Shown here in pieces: positions 1 through 6,215 of a DNA stretch of 6,215 bases (positions are counted from its first letter, which is position 1; every line of letters begins with the position of its first letter). The DNA lies in NCBI GenBank assembly GCA_023411265.1, contig JAEYOX010000101.1, positions 1 through 6,215 of the forward strand, written 5' to 3'. A program made the translations under genes and the position numbers. The notes under the pieces are model-generated. The model had not been told where the DNA came from. It worked only from the letters and a program-made list of their open reading frames with translations, and searched no databases. The DNA is from Bacteroidota bacterium. GTDB taxonomy: Bacteria > Bacteroidota > Bacteroidia > Flavobacteriales > Weeksellaceae.

Positions 1-1183
1 GTTCCTGTGCGGTGAGCAGATTGCCTTCAAATGCTTTTTTAAGAATACTTTGGCGAAGGGCTTCTGCTTTTTCTAAACTTTCTTTGATGTTTTGTTCTAT
101 AGAATCACAAACAGATAAACGGGATTCGATTTCTTTGACAATTTTAGCTTGCTGTTGAATATCTTTTTCAAAAGGTATTTCAATTTCTTTTAAATTTGCT
201 AAACTGATACCCAGTACAGTAGTTCCACTAGAAACTTTTAAACATTTATGCTCAATTGATTTAAATAGATAGTGAATGTATTTGTAGTCACATTTATAAA
301 ATGGCTTTATAACTTTTAAATCTTGATTTATTGCCGTTCTAATATTGGAAATAATTGTTTTCCCCGGATTAATTCTTGTTGCCAAAATAACTTCATTCTT
401 TTCAGCAAGATTAGAAGAACTATTTTTTAATCCATCTTCTGTTATATAATCAATAGTATTATTTAAAATATCTCCCTTAATATCTTTAATAGATGCCCAA
501 TTAATATTTCCATTCCAATAACCTTTGTTCTGTTTACTTGGTGTACCTCCACCTAAAAAGCTAAAACATTCCCCAATTCTAAAAAACTCAGCATTACTAT
601 CAAAAGCCTTTTTCAAAACCGCTTGTCTGTAAATTTTTAATTGCTGTTGCGCCTTTTTTAAATCGGCAACACCGGCATCTAAACTGCTAAATAAACTTTC
701 TAATTTTTTAACGATGGCTCGTTGTTCGGGAAGAGGTGGTAATGGTAGATCCAGACTCTTTAATATCGTTTGACTAATATTTGGCTGGGCTCCTCCAATT
801 CCTTGCTGAATCAATTCTGGTCTTTTGAATAACAGGAAATTATATAAATATTTTAAATCTACACTATCATTTTCATATATTCCACATACAGCTTGATTAC
901 TTGCTGCATCAACTCCCAAGAAAGCAAGTTTACCTATCGTTGCACCGTATAATGCAATTAAAAGTGAACCTTTTGGAAATACCTTAGCACTAGATTTTTT
1001 TATTGCTTCTTCGGTAATTTTTTCTTCTGTATCATAAATGACTCCTTTATCTAGTTCTCCTGACTTTACCCAAGGAATAGTTCCATTATAGTAATTTGAA
1101 TTTCTTCTGCTTGGTGTTCCTCCACTTGTGGTTTTGCAAACCTCTCCGAGTTTTTTTGTTTGCCAATTATTTTTGTTGTCCAT
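1..1183 (-). CDS. hsdS: Type I restriction enzyme specificity subunit HsdS (last codons outside window)
   Basis: HsdS sets the bipartite DNA target for both methylation and cleavage in a type I system. The frame beginning at ATG 1183-1181 is open for 394 codons to the left edge; no stop is reached, but the end (EGNLLTAQE) is close to where HsdS proteins finish, so only a short tail is missing. The layout is classic: target-recognition domain 1 (about 10-150), central conserved helix (LPPLPEQRAIVKKLESLF to LKKAF, 148-194), target-recognition domain 2 (about 200-338), and C-terminal conserved helix (341-394, with QSILKKAF). Both recognition domains open with the same signature, GGTPSRRNSNYYNG at 21-34 and GGTPSKQNKGYWNG at 212-225. 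I did not find short tandem peptide repeats in the central spacer. The ATG is chosen because MDNKNNWQTKKLGEVC is a normal HsdS beginning and it overlaps the hamB stop. The target sequence cannot be read from this. Confidence 0.95.
   Translation of the reverse strand, partial: MDNKNNWQTKKLGEVCKTTSGGTPSRRNSNYYNGTIPWVKSGELDKGVIYDTEEKITEEAIKKSSAKVFPKGSLLIALYGATIGKLAFLGVDAASNQAVCGIYENDSVDLKYLYNFLLFKRPELIQQGIGGAQPNISQTILKSLDLPLPPLPEQRAIVKKLESLFSSLDAGVADLKKAQQQLKIYRQAVLKKAFDSNAEFFRIGECFSFLGGGTPSKQNKGYWNGNINWASIKDIKGDILNNTIDYITEDGLKNSSSNLAEKNEVILATRINPGKTIISNIRTAINQDLKVIKPFYKCDYKYIHYLFKSIEHKCLKVSSGTTVLGISLANLKEIEIPFEKDIQQQAKIVKEIESRLSVCDSIEQNIKESLEKAEALRQSILKKAFEGNLLTAQE
26..52 (-). repeat. HsdS conserved helix repeat copy 2, QSILKKAFE
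   Basis: This is the second copy of the conserved-region helix motif at 599-625. Finding it here shows that the specificity subunit is essentially full length even though its stop codon is beyond the left edge. Confidence 0.65.
537..552 (-). repeat. HsdS internal repeat copy 2 (start of recognition domain 2)
   Basis: This is the partner of the repeat at 1110-1125 (15 of 16 bases identical), encoding GGTPS at the opening of recognition domain 2. The protein-level similarity continues through YWNGNINW, parallel to YYNGTIPW in the first domain. Confidence 0.7.
599..625 (-). repeat. HsdS conserved helix repeat copy 1, QAVLKKAFD
   Basis: The end of the central conserved region encodes QAVLKKAFD (residues 187-195). 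The C-terminal conserved region encodes the near-copy QSILKKAFE (378-386) at 26-52. These paired helices form the coiled-coil spacer that sets the distance between the two half-sites in HsdS proteins and contacts HsdM. Confidence 0.65.
1110..1125 (-). repeat. HsdS internal repeat copy 1 (start of recognition domain 1)
   Basis: The plus-strand sequence cttggtgttcctccac recurs at 537-552 with one mismatch. It encodes the GGTPS signature that opens each target-recognition domain, and reflects the duplicated half-repeat structure of HsdS. Such paired homologous tracts can serve as crossover points for swapping recognition domains. Confidence 0.7.
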
Positions 1184-1185
1184 TA
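1181..1185 (-). promoter_or_regulatory. hamB/hsdS one-base stop-start overlap, TAATG
   Basis: The hamB TAA (1185-1183) shares a base with the hsdS ATG (1183-1181), the same arrangement as at the hamA/hamB junction. The nearest purine-rich stretch on the coding strand (AAAGGA) is too far upstream for a good ribosome site, so re-initiation after hamB is the simplest way to translate hsdS. Confidence 0.7.
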
Positions 1186-3396
1186 GATGTGCTTCATAAA
1201 TATCCTTTGTTCATATGGATGTAAGGATTTAATTAAGTTGGGATTCTCAAAATATCTTGCTCTTATTTCATTTATATCATTACAACCTTTATATTTCTCA
1301 CTTATTCCTTTTATTATAATTTGTGGCAAACCAATTTCTTTCAATGCTATTTCGTGGGGTTCAGTTCCACCATATTCCAATTTTAAAATCAATAATTCTA
1401 AACTTATTTTCTTTGTCGGCTGATTTATTTCATCACAAACAAAGTTGAATAAGTTCTGAAAGACCGTTAGATATTTAGGCAAAGCAAACTCAAAATAATT
1501 AGATATAAGCGTTAATGCTACACGAATCTTTGCGTCAATAGTTTTTCTATTTTGTTGTTCGATAAGCTGTTTCAGACTTAAATCAAGGTAAATATGCCCA
1601 CTTGAGTGATATTTTAAATCCCAAATAGGAATAGACTTATCTTCTTTATATTTTTCAACAAAAAGGTATTCGTGAATAAGGTCTATTACGTAGGCGTACT
1701 GCTCCTTTTTAGGTATAGTCGAAAATTGAAGTAAATCATAAAAGAAAAGATTTTGTCTAAAATAATTTATCAAATTAATTTGATTCTCAACAGGAATAAA
1801 TTTATTTTTCTTTATCAGTTCTACAGGTATTCTCTGAACAGACAGCATTTCTTCTAAACGATTTCTTTTTTCTAAATTTTTAGATTTTAAATCTTCCTTA
1901 TCAACCTGAATTACTACATCATCACTTAACTCTTTATCAAACAGCGAAAATTCAATTATCTTTTCTTCTTGATTTTGAGGAAGATTTGTTAAAGCTATTG
2001 ATCGACCTATAAAGTGATATAAAAATCTTCCCGCTCGTCCGTTGATGTTTTTCACATCAAAATCAGTTAGAGAATCTCCACCTTTTTCATTATCGTAGAT
2101 TATTACCTGTTTTGCAGAAGTATTAACTCCTTCTATAAGAGTAGGACTACATACGATAGCTCGTATTTCGCCTTCGTTGAAAGAATCTACAATCTCAATC
2201 TGTACAAATTTTGGGATACCAGCGTGATGATAAGCTACATTTTTTCTTAAGCATTGTACTAAAGACCATTCTTTAGAAAAAGTAGTTTCTAAGTAATCAA
2301 TTAAGCCTGTACTATCCTCTAATTCGGACAAAGTATTTGCTATCAATTTTGCTTTTGATTCTACACTTCGTTTGTTCCCAACATACACTAAAGTCTGTTC
2401 TTGGCTTGACTTAACAATGTTTTTAAGATTAGTGTCAATCGCTCCTTTCTTGATTTCAAAATCTCCTATAGTAATTTTATCCTTGGGTTGATATTTTGTA
2501 ACATCAACATTATCTTTTTGAACAATTTCTGCTGTAAATCTGTAAAATATAGAATTAGTTCTCCGAAGAAATTCCTCACTAAATTTGTCAAAATAAGGTC
2601 CGATTAAATAGAAATCTGCCGTAGTTTTAGACAACCTGTATAAACTATTGGTAAAAATCTTGCTCCTATCTCCATCATCCTGAATTTTATAAATTTCGTC
2701 CATTACAAAAAAGTCGAACTTAAATTGAGGATTATCGTCCATAAATAAGTCAATCTTTTCAGGAGTAAAAATCAAAATGTTATTCTTTTCTTTCAGAGGC
2801 TGTTTAATACTATTTACTAAATTGTATTTTTGACTTATTTTCTCGTCTTTTCTGAACCTAATAAACGTCTCTGTTAATAATGCAATGGTCGGTAAAACAA
2901 TGGCAATATTAGAATATTCATTATGGTTGATTATTTCAGTAATTATCCTTGATTTACCAAAAGAAGTGGGAGCACTTACTACTATTCGCTTATGCTTTTG
3001 AAACTCATTGAATAACTTTTTTTGCTCTTTTGTCAATGTAGTACCCGAATCAAGCGTGTAAAACTCTCTTGCAAATTCTTCAGATAAAGACGGTTCAATA
3101 TTTTTGATAAACTCTGATTTAGCCGAAAGCATATCTCTGTACATAAAGACCCTCGATGATGATATACACTCTAAAAGAATCTCTTTAAGTAAGATATCAT
3201 CAGGCAGATATTCGGAAGCATAACAAATAACAGACAACGAAAAATTATATAAAACTTCGTTATCTATATTTGTTTGTAAAATCGTATAAGTTCCCTCTAA
3301 TAAGTTTTTAAACTCCTCAAAAGACAATACTTTTTCATTCTTGAGTCTATCAAGAAGTTTTTGTAAATCTTCGTATGAGGAACTGAAAAATATCAT
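1183..3396 (-). CDS. hamB: Hachiman anti-phage system helicase HamB (superfamily 2, Ski2-like)
   Basis: HamB is the ATP-driven helicase that partners HamA; in characterised Hachiman systems it binds HamA, surveys DNA and controls nuclease release. The 737-residue protein begins with a helical N-terminal region (about 1-120), followed by a two-lobe helicase core. Visible motifs are a Q-like LTKEQKKLF (121-129), Walker A APTSFGKS (142-149), Ia IVLPTIALL (166-174), Ib TPEKID (211-216), II MDEIYKI (232-238), IV TLVYVGNKRSVE (335-346), AYHHAGIP (388-395), V CSPTLIEGVNT (416-426) and VI NINGRAGR (450-457). The AYHHAGIP and V-VI layout is Ski2-like. About 280 C-terminal residues after the core have no motif I recognise. 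Motif II reads DEIY rather than DExH, and the usual SAT of motif III appears as GPY (266-268). All nucleotide-binding residues expected of an active enzyme seem present. The start overlaps the hamA stop by one base (TAATG), with a weak AGAGAAAG upstream, and the stop overlaps the hsdS start likewise. Confidence 0.9.
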   Translation of the reverse strand: MIFFSSSYEDLQKLLDRLKNEKVLSFEEFKNLLEGTYTILQTNIDNEVLYNFSLSVICYASEYLPDDILLKEILLECISSSRVFMYRDMLSAKSEFIKNIEPSLSEEFAREFYTLDSGTTLTKEQKKLFNEFQKHKRIVVSAPTSFGKSRIITEIINHNEYSNIAIVLPTIALLTETFIRFRKDEKISQKYNLVNSIKQPLKEKNNILIFTPEKIDLFMDDNPQFKFDFFVMDEIYKIQDDGDRSKIFTNSLYRLSKTTADFYLIGPYFDKFSEEFLRRTNSIFYRFTAEIVQKDNVDVTKYQPKDKITIGDFEIKKGAIDTNLKNIVKSSQEQTLVYVGNKRSVESKAKLIANTLSELEDSTGLIDYLETTFSKEWSLVQCLRKNVAYHHAGIPKFVQIEIVDSFNEGEIRAIVCSPTLIEGVNTSAKQVIIYDNEKGGDSLTDFDVKNINGRAGRFLYHFIGRSIALTNLPQNQEEKIIEFSLFDKELSDDVVIQVDKEDLKSKNLEKRNRLEEMLSVQRIPVELIKKNKFIPVENQINLINYFRQNLFFYDLLQFSTIPKKEQYAYVIDLIHEYLFVEKYKEDKSIPIWDLKYHSSGHIYLDLSLKQLIEQQNRKTIDAKIRVALTLISNYFEFALPKYLTVFQNLFNFVCDEINQPTKKISLELLILKLEYGGTEPHEIALKEIGLPQIIIKGISEKYKGCNDINEIRARYFENPNLIKSLHPYEQRIFMKHI

Positions 3397-3398
3397 TA
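3394..3398 (-). promoter_or_regulatory. hamA/hamB one-base stop-start overlap, TAATG
   Basis: The last base of the hamA TAA is the first base of the hamB ATG. Such overlaps commonly support translational coupling and would keep effector and helicase near a fixed ratio, which suits a system where the helicase restrains the nuclease. A weak purine stretch, AGAGAAAG, lies upstream on the coding strand and may help initiation. Confidence 0.75.
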
Positions 3399-4256
3399 TC
3401 TGTTAGCTTTCTCTAAAATATCTATTTGCTCTTTAATCTCTTTTACTGACTCAAATGGAAGAAGTATAAAAATCAATTCAAAATTAGAATTCACATTTAG
3501 TATTTTATTTTCAATTGTTTTGCTTTTTTGTTCAAATTCTTTTTGAAACTCATCAAGAAATTCTTGAGAAGAAGTTTCTTTATGATTTTTTATTTTGTCA
3601 CAATCGTAAGTAATAAAAACAGGAACCCTAATCTTTATTTTATCAAAAGATTGAATCAATTTTAATTTATTGCGAATTTCTTGATAATGTGGATTATCTC
3701 TATTAACCTCAATGTGCGGTTCTAAAAATGAAAATTCACTTTTGGTAAAAGAAACACAACAGTGTTCTTTAAGTGATTCAAATGCTTTAGTGACGGCATT
3801 AGAAAAATTATTATGAAATTTTGACTCACCTAACCATAATATAGGCTCATTATTTTCAATGGTAAAATGAGCACAATCATATCCGTAAACCTCTTGATTT
3901 CCTGTTTTTAGTTTTACTTTGGTAACTAATTTTTCTGACTTAAAGAAAACTTTAAGAATTAAAAACAATAGCAATTCTCCATAATCTCCTTTCGTAAATT
4001 TATTTCTTTGAGAAATGCGTGACCAAGCCAATCTTTGCTTTTCTCCATCATCCCCAGTAGCAGTATATTCTTCATACTCAGCGGGTGTTAATGCAAAATG
4101 AGGTAAAGCATCTCTTACTATATTTTTAATTTCAGACTGCCTATATTTTCCATCTTCAAAATCTAAATGTAAAGGAAGGTGTTCCCACTTTCCTTTATCA
4201 ATTTGTAAAGAAAACTTAAAAATTAGATTTTCAATTCTTTGGGTTAATGTATTCAT
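3396..4256 (-). CDS. hamA: Hachiman anti-phage system nuclease effector HamA (DUF1837)
   Basis: This 286-residue protein matches HamA, the DUF1837 effector of Hachiman. In studied systems HamA is a DNase held inactive by HamB and released when aberrant DNA is sensed, destroying DNA in the infected cell. Sequence support is a PD-(D/E)xK-type active site: D127 in YGYDCAHF, then E144 and K146 in WLGESKF, with a preceding acidic residue E93 in KGDYGELLLFLIL as a likely fourth member. The N-terminal region (about 1-80) has the LPLHLDFEDGKYRQSEIKN stretch, and the C-terminal half has hydrophobic strands IRVPVFITYD (209-218) and ELIFILLPF (260-268). There is no signal peptide or membrane segment, so it should be cytoplasmic. 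The ATG is one base after the hsdR stop and no strong Shine-Dalgarno is visible, so translation probably depends on coupling. Its stop overlaps the hamB start. It is very AT-rich (counted lines at 3481 and 3901 are 17% and 23% GC). The family assignment rests on motif, size and the helicase partner, not a database search. Confidence 0.9.
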   Translation of the reverse strand: MNTLTQRIENLIFKFSLQIDKGKWEHLPLHLDFEDGKYRQSEIKNIVRDALPHFALTPAEYEEYTATGDDGEKQRLAWSRISQRNKFTKGDYGELLLFLILKVFFKSEKLVTKVKLKTGNQEVYGYDCAHFTIENNEPILWLGESKFHNNFSNAVTKAFESLKEHCCVSFTKSEFSFLEPHIEVNRDNPHYQEIRNKLKLIQSFDKIKIRVPVFITYDCDKIKNHKETSSQEFLDEFQKEFEQKSKTIENKILNVNSNFELIFILLPFESVKEIKEQIDILEKANR

Positions 4257-4260
4257 CTTA
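4254..4260 (-). promoter_or_regulatory. hsdR/hamA junction, TAAGATG
   Basis: The hsdR stop TAA (4260-4258) is followed by a single G and then the hamA start ATG (4256-4254). No AGGAGG-like site precedes the ATG within the hsdR end, and no recognisable promoter or terminator fits here. This suggests that hamA is translated by ribosomes finishing hsdR. The junction sequence is seen directly; coupling is inferred. Confidence 0.7.
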
Positions 4261-6215
4261 AGCCGCTAAAACTTCATTTAATTCATTAATAATACTGTCC
4301 ATTTCATTACCAAATAATTGGTACATCTTTCCTCTGCCGCCTTTGCTGTCAAACGGGTTATAATCTAAATCATCCAGCTCGATATGGTACGAACTTACAA
4401 TGTGGTCTTTTATCATTCTCAGCCATTCCATCTGTTCGGTGCTAAAGCGGTTGTGTTGTCCGGCATTTTGAGCAAATATCCAACGCTTAAAATTCTCGTC
4501 AATGGTTTTATCAAAAGGTTTCAGCTCTTCATCTATGCCACACACTTTCCGGATCAAAGAAACCAATGCCGTCAGTTCATCTTTCGGGCAATCGCTTTTC
4601 ACTTCTTCTATACCCGCATAAGCACTCCAAACGTGAGCAGGAGCCAACAGCGGTTTTTCCAGTTTCAGCTTATCCATTACTTCTTTTATCATTTTAAAAG
4701 TAATGTTGCGGCGGTTGTAAGGTTGGTCGTAGAAAATACTCAGTGCCTGTATCTCGTCTTTATTGGCTTTCAGGTATTCGCTGAAATCATTAATCAGGGC
4801 TTTGGCTTTGTCCACAGATTCGGTGTCCCATTCTGCTTTGGTCACTTCATCCAGATTGATATGGTCGATAATCTGGTCGTGCTGTTTGCGCACATTATCA
4901 ATATGGTCATTCAGTTTGCCGTTAAAGGTGAGTGACGCGGTTCTTAGCAAATCTTCCTGCGCTTCTGCTCTGGCTTCTGCTTCTTTTGCAGGCGTACGTT
5001 CATCAATTGGGATTTCTGCAATAATTGCTTTTGCTTTATCGGCAATTACATCAGCATCAAAAGCCTCAATCAGTTCGCGGGTCATCTGTTTTAAGCTTTT
5101 GCCTTTTGCCAGTTCCTGTATTTTCTCTTTCTCTGCCTCGGTCAGTTGTTTTTCCAAACGGATGAGGCGGTTCGCTAATGAAAGATACACATCTTCTTCC
5201 TGCACGCCCATGGTAACGGCTTGCAACAAATCTTTTAACGGAATAGTGGGTTGGCGTTCCAGCGGACGGCTGTCGGTCTTTTTAGATTTGGTGGCACCTA
5301 CGGCATCTACAATCACGAAATGGGTTTTGGCATCGGCAGTTTTGGTCACCAGTTTTAATTTATCGGCAGAAATGGTACGGGTGCCACGCCCTTTCATCTG
5401 TTCAAAATAATTGATGCTGCGCACATCACGCATAAACAGCAACACTTCCAACGGTTTTACATCGGTGCCGGTCGCAATCATGTCCACGGTAACGGCAATA
5501 CGTGGATAATAGTCGTTTCTAAAACGGTTCAATACCGATTTGGGGTCTTCCTCAATTTTATAGGTTACCTTTTTGCAGAAATCATTGCCTTCGTCAAATA
5601 CTTCCCGGATGATGTTGATAATGTCATCCGCATGGCTGTCGGTTTTAGCAAAGACCAATGTTTTAGGTACTTCATATTCTCCTCTTTCATCAAAACGTTT
5701 TGGGAAAATATCTTTTCGTAGCGCCTCTTTATAAGCCGTAATAATGGTTCTGATCTGGCTGATGTTGACAACTTTTTTATCCAGATCATTGCGGGCATAT
5801 TCCGTGTCTTCATCTTCCTGCTGCCAGCGTTTGGCTCTCGACAGTTTATCTCTTCTATCTACAAACCAACCTTTTTCTATCAAAGCACCTTTGGTAGAAA
5901 TATCGGTTTCAATGAGATAAACATCATACGGAACATTTACTCCATCAATCACCGACTCTTCATACGTGTACTGGCTCACTACATTTTCATTAAAGAAACC
6001 AAAGGTTCTTTTATCCGGCGTGGCGGTTAAGCCTATCAGAAAAGCATCGAAATAATCCAACACCTGTTTCCAGAGGTTATAAATAGAACGGTGGCACTCG
6101 TCAATAATAATAAAATCAAATTGCTCAATGGGAACTTTTGGATTGTAAGCAACCGGAATGGCGTCTTTTTTAGCCAACTGTTTTTCTATCCACGTTGAAT
6201 TTTCATTAGGATTTA
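4258..6215 (-). CDS. hsdR: Type I restriction enzyme endonuclease/translocase subunit HsdR, C-terminal part (5' end outside window)
   Basis: HsdR is the ATP-dependent translocase and nuclease subunit of a type I restriction-modification complex, pulling DNA past the HsdM/HsdS core and cutting unmodified DNA. The reading frame is open to the right edge, giving about 651 visible residues, so the true start, the N-terminal nuclease domain and the Walker A motif lie outside. A TTG at 6177 is only an internal leucine codon. Visible superfamily 2 motifs, in order, are motif II DECH (6091-6102), motif III GLTATP just after it, motif IV-like KTLVFAKTDSHAD, motif V VDMIATGTDVK, and motif VI QMKGRGTR. 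The long helical C-terminal region, ending NEMDSIINELNEVLAA, resembles the EcoEI-type HsdR C-terminal domain. The gene is visibly richer in GC than those downstream (two counted 60-base lines at 5221 and 5461 are each 50%). Its stop lies one base before the hamA start. The family call is secure; the EcoEI subtype is from recall of the domain's appearance. Confidence 0.95.
   Translation of the reverse strand, partial: NPNENSTWIEKQLAKKDAIPVAYNPKVPIEQFDFIIIDECHRSIYNLWKQVLDYFDAFLIGLTATPDKRTFGFFNENVVSQYTYEESVIDGVNVPYDVYLIETDISTKGALIEKGWFVDRRDKLSRAKRWQQEDEDTEYARNDLDKKVVNISQIRTIITAYKEALRKDIFPKRFDERGEYEVPKTLVFAKTDSHADDIINIIREVFDEGNDFCKKVTYKIEEDPKSVLNRFRNDYYPRIAVTVDMIATGTDVKPLEVLLFMRDVRSINYFEQMKGRGTRTISADKLKLVTKTADAKTHFVIVDAVGATKSKKTDSRPLERQPTIPLKDLLQAVTMGVQEEDVYLSLANRLIRLEKQLTEAEKEKIQELAKGKSLKQMTRELIEAFDADVIADKAKAIIAEIPIDERTPAKEAEARAEAQEDLLRTASLTFNGKLNDHIDNVRKQHDQIIDHINLDEVTKAEWDTESVDKAKALINDFSEYLKANKDEIQALSIFYDQPYNRRNITFKMIKEVMDKLKLEKPLLAPAHVWSAYAGIEEVKSDCPKDELTALVSLIRKVCGIDEELKPFDKTIDENFKRWIFAQNAGQHNRFSTEQMEWLRMIKDHIVSSYHIELDDLDYNPFDSKGGRGKMYQLFGNEMDSIINELNEVLAA

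Noticed and set aside
1151..1157. Seven-base homopolymer near the hsdS start (and another near 995-1001) as possible phase-variation switches
   Set aside because: Seven A/T bases is ordinary in DNA this AT-rich, the frame is intact, and known phase-variable tracts are generally longer.
1187..1423. 78-residue plus-strand open frame
   Set aside because: It is antisense to the 3' end of hamB, has no ribosome site or family motif, and its hydrophobic look reflects the complement of AT-rich code.
3397..3420. Separate promoter ahead of hamB
   Set aside because: The upstream region is hamA coding sequence and I could not find a paired Bacteroidota-type TTTG / TAnnTTTG arrangement at proper spacing.
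4309..4322. Inverted repeat accaa-N4-ttggt ahead of hamA as an operator or terminator
   Set aside because: The arms are only five bases, it lies within hsdR codons and has no following T-run on the coding strand; it is likely chance.
4384..5410. Two overlapping open frames on the plus strand (4384-4935 and 4763-5410)
   Set aside because: They run antisense to the well-supported hsdR coding region, with low-complexity, Ser/Phe-rich translations and no recognisable motif; they are shadows of hsdR.
5565..5813. 82-residue minus-strand open frame in another phase
   Set aside because: It lies wholly inside hsdR in an alternative frame, and the hsdR frame here contains continuous helicase sequence.
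6175..6177. TTG at 6177 as the start of a shorter helicase protein
   Set aside because: The same frame stays open to the window edge (upstream residues NPNENSTWIEKQ), and a start here would lack Walker A, so this is an edge-truncated HsdR, not a separate gene.

Overview
This window contains a compact anti-phage defence operon on the minus strand. Reading in the direction of transcription (right to left), it holds the 3' part of a type I restriction endonuclease subunit gene (hsdR, 6215-4258), a complete two-gene Hachiman system (hamA 4256-3396, hamB 3396-1183), and a type I specificity subunit gene (hsdS, 1183-1, lacking only its last codons). No methyltransferase gene (hsdM) is visible; if the type I system works, hsdM must lie just outside one of the two edges.

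The four genes leave essentially no intergenic DNA. The hsdR stop and hamA start are separated by one base (TAAGATG), and the hamA/hamB and hamB/hsdS junctions are both one-base overlaps (TAATG). There is therefore no room for a separate promoter or terminator between genes. The layout looks like one polycistronic message with translational coupling, with any promoter upstream of the right edge. No tRNA, rRNA, CRISPR array, insertion sequence or attachment site was recognised.

Functionally, HsdR is the ATP-driven translocase and nuclease of the restriction complex, and HsdS chooses the DNA target through two target-recognition domains. HamA is a DUF1837 protein with a PD-(D/E)xK nuclease signature (D127, E144, K146). 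HamB is a superfamily 2 helicase with an intact Walker A (APTSFGKS). Hachiman is an established anti-phage system in which the helicase senses aberrant DNA and releases the HamA nuclease. Placing it inside a type I operon puts a sequence-specific first line and a damage-sensing backup under one control. This recalls the E. coli prr locus, where the anticodon nuclease gene prrC lies between hsdS and hsdR homologues.

The host is probably a member of Bacteroidota (perhaps a flavobacterium or relative). This rests on the low GC, the lack of strong AGGAGG ribosome sites and the general character of the proteins, and is only an inference. Base composition is mosaic: sampled 60-base lines of hsdR reach about 48-50% GC, whereas hamA lines are as low as 17-23% and a hamB line is about 32%. 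Within hsdS the conserved segments are richer in GC than the recognition domains. This suggests that the Hachiman pair and the recognition domains have a different history from the restriction backbone.
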